Source: Comamonas sp.
Lineage (GTDB): Bacteria; Pseudomonadota; Gammaproteobacteria; Burkholderiales; Burkholderiaceae_C
Assembly: GCA_018384835.1 (NCBI GenBank)
Contig: JAHAYB010000501.1
Span: 1 to 5,268 of the forward strand
Direction: 5' to 3'
DNA: 5,268 nucleotides
Numbering within the stretch: the first letter of the stretch is position 1; every line of letters begins with the position of its first letter. Positions 4,271-5,268 of this stretch are shown one piece after another. Below the pieces are notes generated by a model. It was given only the letters and a program-made list of their open reading frames with translations. It searched no databases and had not been told where the DNA came from. Position numbers and translations under genes: made by a program.

Positions 4271-5268
4271 ATGGATTCTAGAAAAAGTATAGTTCGTGAC
4301 CAGATTGTCGGGGTGGCGGTACAGCACCTGAACGAAGTACGCGAGGCCTCAAAAGAAGCCGCTCTGAGTTTTCAAGATGCTTTGCTGGAAAAAGCATTCG
4401 AGCAAGTTGATGGTGCCCGGGCGTGGCTCGAAGATCCTTCGAAACTTCTCGGTTCCGAGGGGGCGAAGCATGGTGAGTTTGCGGAGATAGTCGAGATTCA
4501 GATCCGTAATGCCTATTCCATTATTGATGGAAACGACCCTGTTGCCACATTTGAGGGAACTACGCGCACTGGTGCTGCGGACTTCTTTATTGATGGTCAG
4601 GCATTTCAGTTGAAATTCTATGGCAACATATCTCAAGGCTTGCGCGCATTTGTCGAGCACCTAGAGAAGTACCCTGACATGGCCGAGGATGGCGGTCTGA
4701 TGTTTCCGTCTGACAAATACGAAACTGTCATGCGGGTGCTTAATGGGGAGGAGACTGAGCTTGCTGACAAAAGTCAAAAAGCGATCAGGGAATGGGTAAG
4801 CAAGATCGAGGAGCTAACAGGGAAGAAGTTTGAAGAGGCTGTTACCCCCAGTATTTCTACCTATTCCGATGTTCAGTTGGGAGTTGCGCATGACACACTG
4901 GACAGTCATGAGGCCGAACTTGAGGACATAAATTCCGATCACAAAGAGCAGGTCGAGTTAGAGCACGCCCCAACCTGGGCTGGGGCTGCCCAAGCTGCCG
5001 CAGTAGCCGGTGCGGTCAGCGGTGTAATCACCACTGGGGTGGCACTATATGCCAAGGCTCGGGAAGGTAAGAACGTCTTCCGGGGTGAGTTCACCGCTGA
5101 CGACTGGAAGGATGTGGGCTTTGCAGGAGCCAAAGGCTTTGGGGCTGGTGCCGTCACTGGTGCAACAATATATGGACTGACTAACTATGCTGGCATGGCT
5201 GCGCCCTTCGCTGCAGCTGTGGTCAGTGCCGGCAAAGGCTTGGCTACGCTGACCAATGAGTATATGGC
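4271..5268 (+). CDS. Nuclease-like (PD-(D/E)XK, QxK type) protein with hydrophobic C-terminal segments, partial
   Basis: The frame is open from ATG 4271 to the window edge: 332 codons with no stop, so the C-terminus is missing. Residues 1-60 are helical. The core is HGEFAEIVEIQIRNAYSII (67-85), then TTRTGAADFFIDGQAFQLKFYG (97-118), where D104 and Q113-x-K115 with E69 or E72 match the Mrr-like D...QxK form of the nuclease site. FPSDKY (145-150) follows; I recall a P-x-D-x-Y motif after such a domain in uncharacterised bacterial proteins. Residues 151-232 are helical and acidic. From 236 there are Gly/Ala-rich hydrophobic segments (WAGAAQAAAVAGAVSGVITTGVALYA, 236-261, and about 283-325). The start lies one base after the upstream stop, so coupling is likely. 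GTGAG (4261-4265) is a weak ribosome site. A membrane-anchored nuclease in a defence or conflict module is plausible but unproven. Confidence 0.88.
   Translation, partial: MDSRKSIVRDQIVGVAVQHLNEVREASKEAALSFQDALLEKAFEQVDGARAWLEDPSKLLGSEGAKHGEFAEIVEIQIRNAYSIIDGNDPVATFEGTTRTGAADFFIDGQAFQLKFYGNISQGLRAFVEHLEKYPDMAEDGGLMFPSDKYETVMRVLNGEETELADKSQKAIREWVSKIEELTGKKFEEAVTPSISTYSDVQLGVAHDTLDSHEAELEDINSDHKEQVELEHAPTWAGAAQAAAVAGAVSGVITTGVALYAKAREGKNVFRGEFTADDWKDVGFAGAKGFGAGAVTGATIYGLTNYAGMAAPFAAAVVSAGKGLATLTNEYM

Noticed and set aside
4349..4660. Minus-strand 103-codon frame
   Set aside because: It lies opposite the nuclease-like gene, whose open frame of 332 codons with a recognisable motif is the better choice; the same holds for 4939-5157.

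Overview
This window is mostly a stretch of integron gene-cassette array, probably chromosomal. It is followed by the start of a larger two-gene operon. The array was recognised from eight attC recombination sites. Each has outer R''/R' core sites (RYYYAAC-like ... GTTRRRY-like) around a GC-rich hairpin, usually with an unpaired base in the stem. Every gene reads left to right, and most cassettes hold one short gene of unknown function starting just after an attC. The attC style (inner arms TCAAGCCGA / TCGGCTTA) resembles Pseudomonas/Stutzerimonas or Xanthomonas-type integrons. I therefore infer a gammaproteobacterium, but no housekeeping gene is present to confirm it, and neither the integrase nor attI is in the window.

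Layout: the tail of an upstream cassette (1-55); an ORF-poor cassette (56-376); a 213-residue protein distantly like DUF2971 (cassette 377-1093); a three-helix membrane protein (1094-1456); a 60-residue very charged protein (1457-1709); a 160-residue protein with a degenerate PD-(D/E)XK-like pattern (1710-2252); a second copy of the ORF-poor cassette (2253-2571); and a two-gene cassette (2572-3362) encoding an 88-residue protein overlapping by ATGA with a 165-residue PD-(D/E)XK-like protein. The two ORF-poor cassettes share a 191-bp block with only 8 mismatches. The pattern of changes between them argues against protein coding and for an RNA or DNA role.

After the last attC (3301-3368) come two tightly spaced genes. 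The first (3415-4269) encodes a protein with helical ends around a long Gly/Ala-rich glycine-zipper hydrophobic core. The second (4271 to beyond the window edge) has an N-terminal PD-(D/E)XK-like nuclease pattern (D...QxK) followed by its own Gly/Ala-rich hydrophobic segments. No attC follows them in the window, so they are either an unusually large cassette or the flank of the array. They look like a coupled membrane-plus-nuclease module, and a role in defence or conflict is plausible but is inference. This is the best candidate here for an undescribed system.

The cassettes need not cooperate: arrays collect independent functions. Several carry nuclease-like folds, which fits the known role of integrons as stores of defence and toxin genes.
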